A DNA stretch of 64,000 nucleotides from Echinostoma caproni (Eukaryota > Platyhelminthes > Trematoda > Plagiorchiida > Echinostomatidae). The position numbers and the translations under genes were made by a program. Where the stretch lies: contig UZAN01039479.1 of assembly GCA_900618425.1 (NCBI GenBank), positions 30,743-94,742 on the forward strand, read 5' to 3'. Positions within the stretch are counted from its first letter, which is position 1. Every line of letters starts with the position of its first letter. Positions 25,201-40,200 of the stretch are shown piece by piece. Under the pieces are notes generated by a model. That model saw only the letters and a program-made list of their open reading frames with translations, was not told the origin of the DNA and did not search any database.

Positions 25201-28200
25201 AGCGGTTTGCAGATTCGCTCAGTAACAAGACCAAATAACTTAAAGAGGTGACAGAAAACCAAACTGTTAAATTAGCTTTTTTGAGACCGCTTTCGACCGA
25301 AAAACAAATGAGTTTTCAAAATAAATTAATTGCTTGCCACTCACGCTTCCTCTGACTGGCTGCTCCGCAAATGTATGCCATATTAACCCCGTTGAATTGA
25401 TGGATCTTTTTCATAAGTGCAAGGAAAAGAAAGTATCATAATCGTATGACGTGCTGAACTCATCAGCTGTGTGCATACATTCAGATCAAATTTGGTGAAG
25501 AGTGACAGATTAGGGGGCAGGAGAACACACATGGGTAAAAGAAAGCAATCAATATGGAGGCCAAAGGTCACGAATTCAAACCGGACTAGGCGCGGGGCGT
25601 AATCACTGCAAGGTGGGAGGGAGGAGGGAGAAAGACAGTGACAGCAACCACGATGGTGCGAGGCTGGCCACAAAATCGGTCTGTTGACATAACTGCCAGC
25701 TGCCTAAACGATTCTTAATAGACAGCCACCATTCCAATGGATCAAGAAGCGAAAGGTGTTCCTAGGTTTGCCACATTCCTTGCAATCCAGTATATGACGG
25801 GCGATTGAACTGGACAGAATCTTGGGCACGTTACCCTCCAAAATCTTCGCTACATGCAGTTATACTCGCAGGGGCTCGTCTTCCAATTCTTCAACTTCAC
25901 TGTATCCACCTTTAAATTTGATCGTCCATATAAGGCCTGGCTGTAGAAACAGTTCTATTAGAGGCAGTGTTACTCTGTTCTCGTTGATTCTAAAATATTA
26001 TATATAATATAATTAACACCAACGTGCGGACAACCATGGTGCCAACGACACAACAATAATAGCAATAACCAAAACATTGGACAGGTGGATTGGGATACAA
26101 AAATGAAATGAAAGAAGGTGAAACAGTTACATTGGGAAACAGCAGATGACAGGAATAACAACAAACTTCTGTGTTTCACTGTACACTTTTAGATTTTTTT
26201 TTGTGTTAGTCTTATTTTCAAGTGGCACGGGATTTCGACAGACAAACCGGACAGCATTTACGCCACTGACTTCTATTCTGGGCCGTATCTCTCAGTTTCG
26301 CTAACCTACTACAATCCTCCTTCCTTGGGCCTCAACCTAAAAGGCGGGCTGCACCAACCAAAGCCAAAACTGAAGCTAGCTTCTTCACACCTCTACGCCA
26401 TGTCAAGGTCTGACCGCTACGGCGCTTCTTCCAGCCTTGTCCGTCACGTACAAATCTTGCACGAAAAGATAGTCNNNNNNNNNNNNNNNNNNNNNNNNNN
26501 NNNNNNNNNNNNNNNNNNNNNNNNNNNNNNNNNNNNNNNNNNNNNNNNNNNNNNNNNNNNNNNNNNNNNNNNNNNNNNNNNNNNNNNNNNNNNNNNNNNN
26601 NNNNNNNNNNNNNNNNNNNNNNNNNNNNNNNNNNNNNNNNNNNNNNNNNNNNNNNNNNNNNNNNNNNNNNNNNNNNNNNNNNNNNNNNNNNNNNNNNNNN
26701 NNNNNNNNNNNNNNNNNNNNNNNNNNNNNNNNNNNNNNNNNNNNNNNNNNNNNNNNNNNNNNNNNNNNNNNNNNNNNNNNNNNNNNNNNNNNNNNNNNNN
26801 NNNNNNNNNNNNNNNNNNNNNNNNNNNNNNNNNNNNNNNNNNNNNNNNNNNNNNNNNNNNNNNNNNNNNNNNNNNNNNNNNNNNNNNNNNNNNNNNNNNN
26901 NNNNNNNNNNNNNNNNNNNNNNNNNNNNNNNNNNNNNNNNNNNNNNNNNNNNNNNNNNNNNNNNNNNNNNNNNNNNNNNNNNNNNNNNNNNNNNNNNNNN
27001 NNNNNNNNNNNNNNNNNNNNNNNNNNNNNNNNNNNNNNNNNNNNNNNNNNNNNNNNNNNNNNNNNNNNNNNNNNNNNNNNNNNNNNNNNNNNNNNNNNNN
27101 NNNNNNNNNNNNNNNNNNNNNNNNNNNNNNNNNNNNNNNNNNNNNNNNNNNNNNNNNNNNNNNNNNNNNNNNNNNNNNNNNNNNNNNNNNNNNNNNNNNN
27201 NNNNNNNNNNNNNNNNNNNNNNNNNNNNNNNNNNNNNNNNNNNNNNNNNNNNNNNTCTTTTCCCTGGGAGGAGTTCAACTCCCCCGTTTGCAAGACCAGA
27301 CAAAGCATTCCTTAGAACATCCTCTATGAGAAAATTGTAAAGGAATAGGGATATAGGGCAACCTTGCCGAATTCCACTGGAGACGGAGAATGCTGGCAAA
27401 AGCTGGCCATAGGTCCTAACCCGACTCGAGGTACGACGGTAAAACTGTTTCAGGATGGGAACCTACTTTTCAGGTACTCCATTTCTCAATAAACAGTTGC
27501 ATAGTGCGGTCCTATCGATGAAGTCGAAAGCCGCTCGGATGTCTAAGAATACAGTGATCTTTGGTCTTTGATATGCATGACAGTGCTCTAGCAGCTGTCG
27601 GAGGGTGAAGATTGCATCGGTGCACCCACGACCGGCGCGAAACCGAGCCGCATAGTGTATAAGTGACGGAAAATTACGGATGCCAACAGCTTTTACTCCA
27701 TTGGGATTAGGCTTATACATCAATGATTGATGTGATCTGAATGTATGTACGCAGCTGATGAGATTACCACGAAATAGAGGAATTTAACTCATTTTTTGAG
27801 CATGATGCTTTTTCTTGCTTTTATGAAAATTTTAAGGGGGGCAGGTTGCAAGGAAGATTTGTCATTCATTATGGCCACTATTTTTCGTTTTATACAATCA
27901 GAATTATTTCTGTGTAAACACTTTCATGGTTAGTCTCACGTATAAGCACTGGTGCTAGATTTTTCGGATTTTTCACTCGTTCGCGGTTTTCCAGATTCAC
28001 AGTCATGCTTAATTGTTTTACAAAAAAGTACCATGGTAGTCACAATTTGTGCCAACCGGACACAGTTTCCAACTTCAAGAAGACAGCAAAATCATTTGAG
28101 AGATCCCAAAAGCACTTGTACAAAGTCTGAGATTCATCAGTGGTCAGATCCTTTCCGACATAAATAGCAAGAAAATGAAATGGATTTATTCTTCCGATGT

Positions 28201-31200
28201 CTGTAAATTCCTGAGCGAAAACAGTAACACACATCTGCAGAAAGATTTCCAGCTTCCATACGGCAGAATCTGTAAACATCATCTTCATAGGTCCCTCTAG
28301 TTTTATGCATTTCGTAGGATACTGCTCACATAATCCAATTTCCTAGAGAAGTGTTCAAACTACTTCATACAAGTACAGTTATCGACTCCGATAGCTTATC
28401 CTCATCATATCAAACGTGGTCCACTGCTCCCATGACAGGTGCCTTCCTGCTCTTCTTTACACTTCATGGTATACGTACAGTATATCTGATTGCTAAAAAT
28501 TGGTCATATTTATTTTGCATAACATAAAAACCCTAGATTGCAATCAAATCCTTCGGTTCCACTACTATAACGTCAGGCTCTATAGGGTTAACGATGAAAA
28601 TGATCACCAGCTTCTTGGGGTCAGTGAAAATAGGTAGTCAATACTGATCGTTTTGTGCATATAATTTGAGGACGTTAAGGTAAATGTCTACCTGTGAATG
28701 GCGTTCAGCGAGTACAAGTGCCTTTTGTAGAGAGATCGAGGGAGCACTCAACAGTTTACTTTAAACGTGAACTTTTGTCTTACTGGACGGTTTTTATCTA
28801 GAATGGTACTTCCTATGGTCCATGTGTAATCCAGTGCGAGTACCGTTTATTCGTCCTTTTAGCAGTTGTCTCGTATTTTGAGCCACGTGGGATTTTAATG
28901 CTCTAGTATATTTAGATCTCCAAGTAGCTCCTTCGAACAATGATTACGCCTGTGAACAAGCATGATAGTCAAGTTGCTCTACAAGTTCGATCTGATACGC
29001 ACACTATTTATTCTGATGAGACATCACGTCACCATTATAAAGGACACCTGTGAGTAATTTCTCTTGCTGAGCTTCGTAAACCCGAGATATTTTCTCGGTG
29101 ATTAGTTCGGATTGCCCATTTACTCGGATAGGGTCACTGATTTTTGTCAGTTTTTCATCTGAAGCCCCGCCGAAGTAAATTTTGCAAGCAGACGGTGCCA
29201 AACTGAATCAAATTTCCTCTTAGTCCAGTTGGACCAAAGCGGTGAAAGTTTTCACGCTAACCTGCTAGGGTTTGTATTCAGCATTCTCGATATCCATCGC
29301 TTGCTCGGAACATATACATCACTTAAGTATTAAACGTATCTATTTCATGACCTCTGTGAAATATCGAAGCATGCCTTATTTGAACTTTTCTCTTCTCGCG
29401 TAGCTAAAAATCGGTTGCTCACTCACCGTTGCATTTTCTAATTTAGCCATTAATATAGCATTTAACCATGATAAAAATAATGAGGAACCCATGGCTACTC
29501 CATAACTTTGATCATATGATTTCGTGCAAAGCAGAAAGTGAACACTGCAAGTGTTTTTCAACAGTAATCCTTCAAATCCTATTTCGTAGTTTTGGAGTTA
29601 TTTGTTCACTATCAATAAAACAACAGAAACTGTAGATGCCATCAAAGTTAGGGCATTATTGAGCGGGAGCAATGCGTCTGAGTACAAAATCTTTAGTTTT
29701 CTCTCTCGGATATTACTCTCAAAGTTGGCAAGACTTTATGGTTTGGTTCTGGCACAACAACGACAAAGATAGGTCCTAATGATAATTCCTTTGGGTGAAC
29801 CTTAAGCAGTTTGTAAAGATGTGTACTGGGTGAAAGACACTTCACTGAGCTAGACACTAACTAGTCTATATGCTCCCGATTCATCTTAGATCTGAGGTTT
29901 ATACAATCCGTAACTCAATGTCCGCCATTTTCTTCTTCTCGTCAGTTATATCACTGTCTTTCATCGGATTTTACATTATTTTCATCGTATCCTTGTTATG
30001 ATTGGATCCTTTCCTGAGAACTTTTATCGAGTGTTTATCGGGTTAGCTTTATAGTAAAACTGTGTTGAATCCGATAAAGTGCAAAACGTTATATCAGAGG
30101 TAAAGGTGTTTGAATGCAGGTGATATATTCCGGACTATATTCGGGTAACAATAAATCCGTGTGGCTTTGTGCCTATCTAGTCTATGTGGAGAGAGATAAT
30201 ATGTCTATTTCCGATAAAAGAAATCTGGGACTGAAGTTTCATTTCCGGTGAACCCATATATCGAAACATTTAATAATAAACCTCATCGGGAGATTGGGCT
30301 TCAATGTAAATGGCATCCACTTAGCTATCGTTCCAGTTGAAATGAAGAAATTAATTACGAACTTGTTCACGTTGCTTTCTGCTAAATTTTCATGCTTTGA
30401 ACGACTAAATTCAACTTACAAATTCCTTTCATCTTTCAAAACTCAAGACCGTTTCAGATGCTTTGTGATGAAATAAAATAAAATTGTGTTTGTTACAAAT
30501 TTAATGAAAGAATAGATCAGATGAACTAAATTTAACAAATTTTAAGGTTTGAACTTCCCATTATTTATAGTTCCTCCCCAAGCCACTTGAGAATTTTTTT
30601 AATGCTCTCTGATCGGGATTTCAAGTTTGGTTTTGCCGCCTTGTTTTAGTTTTTTGGTTCTATTCAGAATAAAAACTTGAATTAAAGAACCGTACCCGTT
30701 TGAGAGTATTTGAATGAGATATTTCATCAGCTGCGGACTAAAAATATTCCAAGTTGCCCAGTGGACACAACTATGACGACACATCAAATGCTCAAAATGG
30801 TTCCGCATGAAGATAGTCAGTGATCAATCATGGATCTGGCTGGGAGCCATGCCACATAGTATTCATGGAAAACCAGTTCGAAAAAGCTACTTTGTCGTCA
30901 GAAATGCCAATTGAAAATTCGGAAACAAAGGTTTGCAAACTGTGCCCGGGATCATTTCGCTGATATTGTGCATGCGCATACTGCAGTCCATGAATTTTTA
31001 TCGTAGGTTTGATAACAAAAGTAAACGAAGGCTAGATTTCAAATAGCAACGGTCAACAGAACATTTCTTGCCCATCGGTCTGATCGATTAGATGACCCAT
31101 TTTCCGGTTGAACAGCTGGTGTCAATAAATTGGAAGAGGTCAATAGATACAGTCTCTTTGTTCTGGTATCGTATTATGAAGGAGGTATAAAGTAGATCTC

Positions 31201-34200
31201 TCTGTTTTGCAGAATCAATGATGAACATGACTATCCTACTGACGATTTTACTAAGTGGTAAATGGACCACAAAGGGATAACTAAACTGGCATGTGAATAA
31301 ATAATATAAGTCATCAATGACAAAGAATATCTTTTTTTGTAGGGGGGACTTTCAATCACATATTACTGTAAGTTCGTTTTCATCATAACCTCGGATATGG
31401 GATTGCAATGATCATGTAGTTATTTGTTTGTTCCAACCAGCATCAAGATTACTCAGACTGTGCTGGGGAAGCCAGAAGAGCTTACGCGCCAGTATGAACT
31501 GCTGTCGGTGTGGTCAATAAACCACAACAAACCTGCCTTGCTAGTCCATTGCATTTCTTGTGCAGGGGTTAGGTTGATTTAGTTACGTACGTAGTATGGT
31601 TTTCATTCATCTGTTAAAATCCTGCTTCATTCAGTGACCAGACATTTCCGGGATTCAGCAACGCAGATTGGTGTTGACGAATCTTTTTGTAAACTTACCC
31701 GATCGCATTGGTATTGATATCTATGCTCTAGCAAGTAAGACATACAAACATTTACCTAAAAAATAACTACCACTGCAATACTGACTAAAAGACTAGAATA
31801 AAAAACGTTGTACAAAGTCGCTCATCAACCACTAAAGGGCTTGTGCATTTCAGAAAAAATTTTCGGTTATGCAGTGTTGCATCGGAAAAAAATGAGGGTA
31901 CACAGAATGAAGTGGCGTAATAGACAACATAGACAAGCTCAACTGACTCAGACGTGAACAATACATCGAGCTTCGCCGAGTGTGAGATAGTTTTATTTGT
32001 GATAGTGTATATACTCCTTGAACGGCAAACAAATTGAGACTAGCTTCTTCCTAACCCTAGTCTTTGGTAGTGATTCATTTTGCTAACTAAGTGTTTCGGA
32101 CACCTATCGCGTGGGAGGATAGAGCTCAGGAAGTCGAGGTTTTGTTCCACGGTGTCTTGATTTCAAATCTTCTTTACTCCCCGGCAAGGCAGAAAAACCA
32201 AATCCCTTTAAATTTGACCGTGGCAAGGCTGTATGCGTTGCCTATTGTTTATACCAAATACGTCACTGAGGCAATTGTCTCAAAATTTCCATTTATTGTT
32301 ATTTTACGTCTCTAGAGTGTACGATATGTTTTAATGTGTTTAGTTAAAATTATTCACAGGTTCGTTTCGGTCCGACTTTGCGTTCATCACTCAAAGAATG
32401 TTGTCCGTACATCGTGTGCGCATGGATAATCTGAGTTACGCGTTTTCTAGTTTGACTCGACGAGACGTGATTATTATTTATAAAGCAGAAACACCGTCTT
32501 TTGTTCATAAATCTCGGAAACCAAAATAAATTGAACGTCGTATGTCCAGAAATACAGCAGTTGACACAAGCAATCTGTATGATCATTATGAATCTCATCC
32601 CTGACTGCCAGATACGATTAACCCCAGTATTATGTGTTTAGATGTTTTCCTAAATAATTATTTTCTTTCATTATTGATCACATGAGAGCACAAAACGTAG
32701 GCAAACGTGTTTTCGGTGGGTTCACTCTCAAGCCTTTACATCTATGGAACAAAAAATTATTATCGGTACTACTGAAATAAATTGACAGCGTTTCTTCATT
32801 GACATTTCCACAGTTTTGCGGACGGCTTCACATGTTTTTATTCTCCAAGATCCATTAACACTAACTTGCAGTTATTTATTCAGCTTTTCAGCATAAATTT
32901 TCTTTCCCGTTGGTGACGTTGTCACACTTCACAGTCTATCGAAAACCTCCACTGTGAGCTAACAATAGGTACTTGTAAGTTAATCAGTCGATGGTTCAAC
33001 ATTGACCTTTTTCTTCATTTTCTCCCTCAGTCACCCGTTACAAAGGTACAATGCACAAGGGACGCTCAGAAATGTCCGATGATCCCGGAGCAGAACATGG
33101 CCCGATAACCACCGTGAATCCCATCAACACCCCAGCTCCAACAACGGAAACCACGATGCTGAATCTGCCCCCGGGAGACTTTCCCGATGATTTTGAATTT
33201 TCCATGGTCGGTGGGATCGATATGCCATCTATGTTTCCATCAAAAAAGCCAGCCACAGAGGTTACCCCGACGGTTACAAAAGCGATGGAGGTATTGTGTG
33301 CGGAAAATTTTGTTTGGGACGCGGATCAGGAGCTCTGTGTACGCGTGATCACAGCCTGTCCAATCGGGATGTATTTGAGCAAAACTACGAAAAAATGCAC
33401 AAAACGATTAACGGAGAATATCTCCTGTGCAGCCGGTTACCACTTTGATGAATCTCAGGATGAATGTGCAGGTAGGTTGGTTTCATTCCGATGGTACAGC
33501 ACTACGAAAACGTATTACGTTACACTGTTATTTTTGGGTTAGACTATTCGAGTTTTCACAGGTTCTGGGGATAGTTTTCTATCCGAATCCTGGGCGTGGC
33601 TTTATTCCTTCGGAATCGTCATGTTCCACAGTTACTCAGCGTATTTCATTTGCGGTGTACTTTTCAGTGTCTATATCAACTGGATAGATGTTTGCTTGTT
33701 CTTATTAGCACATATGAGCAGCATTTTTATCTGCCATGACGTACTAATTTCCATTGCAAAGGGAGTGGCTATTTGTCCGCTTTTGTCCTTATTTGTTATT
33801 ATTTTCATAGTTAAGTTTTGTGTTATTTGTTCTCGTTCAGAGTACTATGCAAAGTATGCAAGGGTAAACTGCACAGTTATCTGGAAAAATTGATATTTTA
33901 GGAAAAGAGCAAATAGAACAAATCTGGTGCTGTCCCAAAAACTTTAGATTTGATGAAAGGTCATCAGCCAGAATGTATAAGCGGTTCAAAAAACAGTCAG
34001 TTGGTAGAAAACAGATGACAAGTGATTTGTTGTTGCTGCATAGTTCCCCTCATACTCATCACCCATCAAATCCACGGTAAATGGATTGATTGTATGAAAA
34101 CCTTCTATGCACATAAGAATCGTTGATGTGATTGAATAAGCAGCGCTTCAATCATTGCCAAACGTTTAGCATTGCGATTGCATAATATTGATATGAAAGA

Positions 34201-37200
34201 TGGGATTGGGGCCAACCATGTGTCTTGTTGTCATAATATGTTTTGTGACAGATGACCCTGGATGTCTTGTGATTACTTGACCATCAATTATCGGTTGCAT
34301 CATCGATCTCACCAACCACTCTGGATTATGTTCGGCCGACCGTTGTGAGAGCTGACGGTTTGTTCTATCTATGTATGCGTCTGTGCAACTGCAGATGAAT
34401 TGACATGCAGTGTGTGAGACGGGACTGGTTTTTCCAGCCTCCTTTACGTTTGTCCAGATCAATTCCACGAATAGGGGGTAATGGGTCTGAGTTGAGCAGC
34501 TGGGAATGTACTGTCTAGAGCTGATCTCAACTTCTGGAGCACATCATCGTGAATATGATCACCTTAAAACGCAAGCTTTAAGTAGATGGCCTTTTTGCTC
34601 ACGTTTTCTGTAGGGCTAACTTTTAGGAATGATCTACAGTGAATACCAATAGATCTTTCTGAGCAGCTATTGTTTAGAAATATTCTCCTTAGGAATCCGC
34701 TTCTTTATTTAGTGTATCTGGAAAACAAATGTTTCGTGCTTAATGAAATAGGATTCTCATAAGCCCATGTTTGTAAGCCATGGGAAAAAGCCGGAAAAGT
34801 TTGGGTATTGGCCATTTCATGTCACCTTTTAGCAAAATGAGTGTTGTAATATCCCATGTATTCACCTAGTAACTTTTATATCTAGAAATGGCAAAGTGTT
34901 GTTGGTTTGTACTTCATGAGATACAAGGAGACGTGAATGGACTGAGTTAAATTGTTGTAACGGTGTTTTGAAATGATCATTATCCGAGAGAACAAAAATT
35001 TCATCCACATCGATTAGTTCAAGAAACACATCTGCCGAAATGGGACCCAAAGGAACCACCCAATGTCACGCCGCCAAAAAATTATCACCTAACTTTTTCT
35101 CAATCATGCCTAGAAAAACATCTGCCAAAATGGGCCCCAGTGGACTGCCCATTGCCACGCCATCGATCTGTTTGTATGTGGCCCCTTCAAACTGAAAGCG
35201 AATGTTTTATTCATATATAAGAACAAGTTCTCTTGAGTATTCAAGAGGACAATTGCTTGAGCAAATATAATGATACAAAATTCATTGTTTCTGACAGTGG
35301 TAAATTGGTAAAAGGTGAATCCACATCTATCGAATACAGTATCTATTGGTATACTGTCATCTTTTCCAAAATATTAGAGAAATCAAAAGAATCTTTCACA
35401 CTATGAGGCTCACGAATGGGATCAAGTATGTCTACCAGCCATCGGGCTAGCTTGTGATAAGGCGAGTTTTGCATTCACAGCATTGGTCTGAGTGGAGTTC
35501 TAAGTTTGTGAACTTTGGGCGAATCTCTTATTTGTGTTGTTTCCGTTCATATTGGCTTAAATTGCTTGTGTTGGGCCTCGAAAATGTAACCATAAAGTAG
35601 TAGAGTTGAAAAAGACAGTTACAAAACCAAAATGGAAGAAATTCTTTTTGATGCCAGAAAATTCCAAATTGAAAATACAACTTTTAGAAAAAAATGTGAA
35701 AATAACCTACAATAAATGGTTCATGACACTGTATTATATTGTATGGTATTGTATAGTATTGTGTAAAGCTACTAGACTATCAATACGCCCTCAGTCAAAG
35801 CAAACTTTATTTGATTCGCATTGGGAACTCTCATTTACAATTCACCGTAATAAATGGCTGAAAGCATCAAATAATTAAAGGTCAATTTTTATCGCAGAAA
35901 ATAGTTGATGTCGCCATTACCTATTTATATTTTGTGTCTCTAAAGGAAAACAAGTATGCCAATTGCGTGTGCTCCTTTATCAGTATATCGATAGGAAACA
36001 AGTCAACCAAAAGAGGTGCGTTGGGTTAACACCCCAGTAAGGATTTCAGAAAACATGAAACCGTACACGATCATTCATTCCTAACGTAAGCGCACTCATT
36101 CCACGGTGGTTTGAAGCCATNGAAGCCATTTAACAGGATCACTAAATGATGACTCTGATAAATTAGTTGAGTCTGACAAATAAGTTTAATCTTTGAAGTT
36201 ATCATTTCGAAGGATGACAAAAGGCTGGTGGGTCAGCCAGGTAATACAATATTTGTGGTAAATTTTCCTGCTTTAATTCGAAAGTTGGAACCTTGAGCGT
36301 GTGGAAGATATCGATATATCTTTTGAAGGTTCATAAGTGTTTGAGAGTATTTTGGCACTAGGCTTTCCATGTGTTTGTATGTATCTTTTCGTGATATTGT
36401 CAACAAGTTTATCTCTAGTGATGCCACTACATTGAGAGTTGTCTTTTAGGGATGTTGCCAATAAATAAAAGTAGCTTTCGTCAAAACGGGGGGAAATCGC
36501 TAAGTACAACCAGTGGGAGAATGCAGATGCGTTCACGAAAGCTTCCTAAATGTTTTCTGAACGTGCAGTGGCCATGGTAAGTTGTGTGATAGTGCGATGC
36601 CAAGGTATTTTGCCAGTGTTGATGTTGTTATTTGTTCATGATTGGTAGAAAGGGTAGAAAACTTATTTGTGAGGGTTGAACGTGATTTATCAGTCAATAG
36701 GGATAAATTAAAATCCTGAAATTTTGAGGCAGGGACAGGAACTAACTAATAACGTCGTTCAGTTTGCTTTGAACTTGTGAAATCTCCTTAGGGGTAGGTG
36801 CTTTGCATCCTAAAATAACCTCGTTCTTAACTTTACAGTTAATGAATGTAGAGGCAAAGTGAAATATTTTGACACTAATTGAAAAGAAAAACGGTAAAAA
36901 TTTCACCTTGCAGAGCACCAGAGGAAACCGGGTGGTTAGCAGATGTTTTGTCCTTTAGGCACGTGAAATACCTTTTATCCCTGGAGTGATCGCGGATAAA
37001 TCCGCAAACGTTCGGGTTAGCACCACTTCGGGTAACCAGACTGAACAATATGAATCAATCAAGACTGACGATTGCGTTTTTGTAGTCTGACAATGTCATT
37101 CTGGCAGACTTACAGTTCTTATCTAGAGCTAAGAGTATTGGGCAAACAATGGCAACAACGGCAAGCAACGGCAGCAAGTGCTGAGCACGAAGAACGATAT

Positions 37201-40200
37201 GCAACTTGATGTGTCATCTTCGGCAGGCTCGGTGACAACCCACAGTAGCAAGCATCTCTCAAATAATTTGATTATGACTGATGTGCAGGCGATGGGATGG
37301 GAATTATCCAGGCCAGTCTTCAAATTTCAGGAATTTTTCGACATATCAAACAGTCATTGAATATGTTAGCTAGCGGGACCGAGTGTTTGCACATAACTTT
37401 ATTACCACGACTGACCTTTCATCTGAATCAGCCACTTTGTTCATCTCCGTTTTCTGTTGCTATCGGGGGACCGCAGCGAGTTCGATATTTGATGGTGGTG
37501 TAGAGCTGACGACGTCTGGCATGTTTGGGCACTACGGAACTGAACTAAACTCGAAATTGAGTCTTTCGACTTCGACAGTTGATTTGTACTACCAAATGGA
37601 GTTTAACAGCTCTCCGCGTGTAATGACAACTGAAGTTTCCCATTACAGTATTTATGTACAACTTCTTTAAAAGATTAATTTCAGATTTGATCAACCTTTT
37701 AATTCCTCTTAAAAACGTGTCCCGGTTAGTGTTTCTGTAAACTGTGGGACACACTTTTAAGATCCAATGATCAGAGCTACTTAGAGGAGTTTCATGGATT
37801 GACTGACTGAGTGAATGACAAATTGACTGGTTGCTTGATTGATTGATTGACTGATTGAGTTATTGATTGAACTTTGCCCATCTCAAAGGCATTCATTGAG
37901 GTTAACGTTGATGTTAATCAGCAGTGGTAGCTTATCAAGAACGCTCTACATTCTACTGGCTTAGTTATTTGTGCTCTGAGACGTCGCGCCGTGACACCCT
38001 GGATCTCTGCGGAGTCTCTACGTCTTCTTGACGCACATCAGTGAATTCCGACCGGCAGCGAACATAATGAAACACGACTCGTGATTAGACGTGAACTTAA
38101 TGCCAGCCTACGCAGAGACCACGAGATTTGGTGGTCTCCACGCGCATCAGAGATGCAACTTGCTGTCACCATGGGTAATTCCCGTAAGCTGTTCCATCTC
38201 GTCCCTGGCCACCGGTAGGAAAGCCTTGGATATGAGCGAAACGATCTGCGAAACTGACAGTGGCTCATCTATAATCAACCGCGACGCCTTGCACACTGGG
38301 CGGGGCACTTCAAAGCACAATTTAGCTNCCACAGCTTCTCACACAGCTATTTCGGCAAACGTCTCATGGTCTGTCTCAACAGACCCACATTTTGGGGCGG
38401 ATATCGGTAAGGAGATCCAAGCCTTGGGAAATCACAAAGCACGGAGCTCCGATGGCCTTCCACCACCTCTAATTGAAGATGGTGAAATAACGCCTTTTAG
38501 GAAGAAAGAATTTCCGTTATATAACGTTTGAAACTCCGAGCAGGTCCGATCCTAGTGAGGGGAAACGATTGTGATCCGCATTTTCAAAAAAGGCCCGCGC
38601 AATGACTGCGCCAATCATAGGTGTATAAGCTTAATCCTAATAGAGTAAAAGCTGTTGGCATCCGTAATTTTCCGTCAGTTATACACTATGCGGCTCGGTT
38701 TCGCGCCGGTCGTGGGTGCACCGATGCAATCTTCACCCTCCGACAGCTGCTAGAGCACTGTCATGCATATCAAAGACCAAAGATCATTGTATTCTTAGAC
38801 ATCCGAGCGGCTTTCGACTTCATCGATAGGACCGCACTATGCAACTGTTTATTGAGAAATGGAGTACCTGAAAAGTAGGTTCCCATCCTGAAACAGTTTT
38901 ACCGTCGTACCTCGAGTCGGGTTAGGACCTATGGCCAGCTTTTGCCAGCATTCTCCGTCTCCAGTGGAATTCGGCAAGGTTGCCCTATATCCCTATTCCT
39001 TTACAATTTTCTCATAGAGGATGTTCTAAGGAATGCTTTGTCTGGTCTTGCAAACGGGGGAGTTGAACTCCTCCCAGGGAAAAGAGTCCTTGACTTAAAA
39101 TATTCCGATGATATTGCCTTCCTGGGTAACGATACAAAGGCAGCCCAAAGCGCTTTGAACCGCTTGGCGATCGAGAAATCCAGGTATGGTATGCGCTTTG
39201 CACTTCCCAAGTGCAAAGTGATTGTTCAAAACTGGTAAGAGTCTGTGCCTGCGCTTACCCTCTGTGGTGATCAGCTGGAAGTAGTTGAGAGCTTTACTTA
39301 CCTCGGGAACTTGATCGCAGCTGGTGTTGGTGTTGGGGAGGAGATCACATCAGGAATAGCGAAAGCTAGAGCAGCTTTCACCAACCTGCGACACCTGTGG
39401 CGCCGCCATGAAATCCGACTGTCTCTTAAGGGAAGGGTGTACACCGCAGCAGTTCGTAGCGATCTGTTTTACGGTTGCGAGATCATGGGCTCTCCGGGCG
39501 GAAGATGCTCATCGACTTCCAGTATTCGACCACCGATATCTCGGAAGCATTGCTTGAGTTTGGTGGGAACATCGGGTGAGCAATGACGAGGTTCGTCGTC
39601 GTGTGTTGGGTGTGGATAGTCGCTCTCTAACGGAAGTATTCGCTCTACACCGCCTCGAATAGCTCGGTCACGTATGCCTGCGTATGCCTACCCCTCGACT
39701 ATCTTTTCGTGCAAGATTTGTACGTGACGGACAAGGCTGGAAGAAGCGCCGTAGCGGTCAGACCTTGACATGGCGTAGAGGTGTGAAGAAGCTAGCTTCA
39801 GTTTTGGCTTTGGTTGGTGCAGCCCGCCTTTTAGGTTGAGGCCCAAGGAAGGAGGATTGTAGTAGGTTAGCGAAACTGAGAGATACGGCCCAGAATAGAA
39901 GTCAGTGGCGTAAATGCTGTCCGGTTTGTCTGTCGAAATCCCGTGCCACTTGAAAATAAGACTAACACAAAAAAAAATCTAAAAGTGTACAGTGAAACAC
40001 AGAAGTTTGTTGTTATTCCTGTCATCTGCTGTTTCCCAATGTAACTGTTTCACCTTCTTTTATTTCTGTTCAGTTTCGTTCAGTTCGGTTCTCTCCGAAC
40101 GAATTGTGGCCTTTGCCCATATGAGCGTCCATATTGGTGTGTTGTCGGCGAGTTTCCTTCACTTCTAACACTTCGATATGCAATTTTTCGGAAAAGCAGA

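Larger units (their letters stand above)
24107..33030. other. Intron 2
   Basis: 8.9 kb. It contains an antisense RTE-type copy with an assembly gap (26000-27724) and a PLE remnant (29376-29870). The rest (24107-26000, 27725-29375, 29871-33030) shows no exon that fits the phase-1 reading between exons 2 and 3, and no RNA gene. Confidence 0.6.

Noticed and set aside
26325..27399. Very long open frames of 300-355 codons
   Set aside because: They are open only because they cross 781 N; the true content is a broken RTE copy.
27750..27785. CTGATGAGATTACCACGAAA next to the RTE 5' end looks like a hammerhead core
   Set aside because: The segment between CTGATGA and GAAA does not form a stem II, and no stem I or cleavage triplet pairs around it.
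29010..29040. CTGATGAGACATCACG hammerhead-like start
   Set aside because: No GAAA follows at the right distance.
33621..33893. Hydrophobic 90-codon frame that could suggest a membrane protein
   Set aside because: It lies in intron 3 directly after exon 3, is AT/TTT-driven and has no splice or start context.
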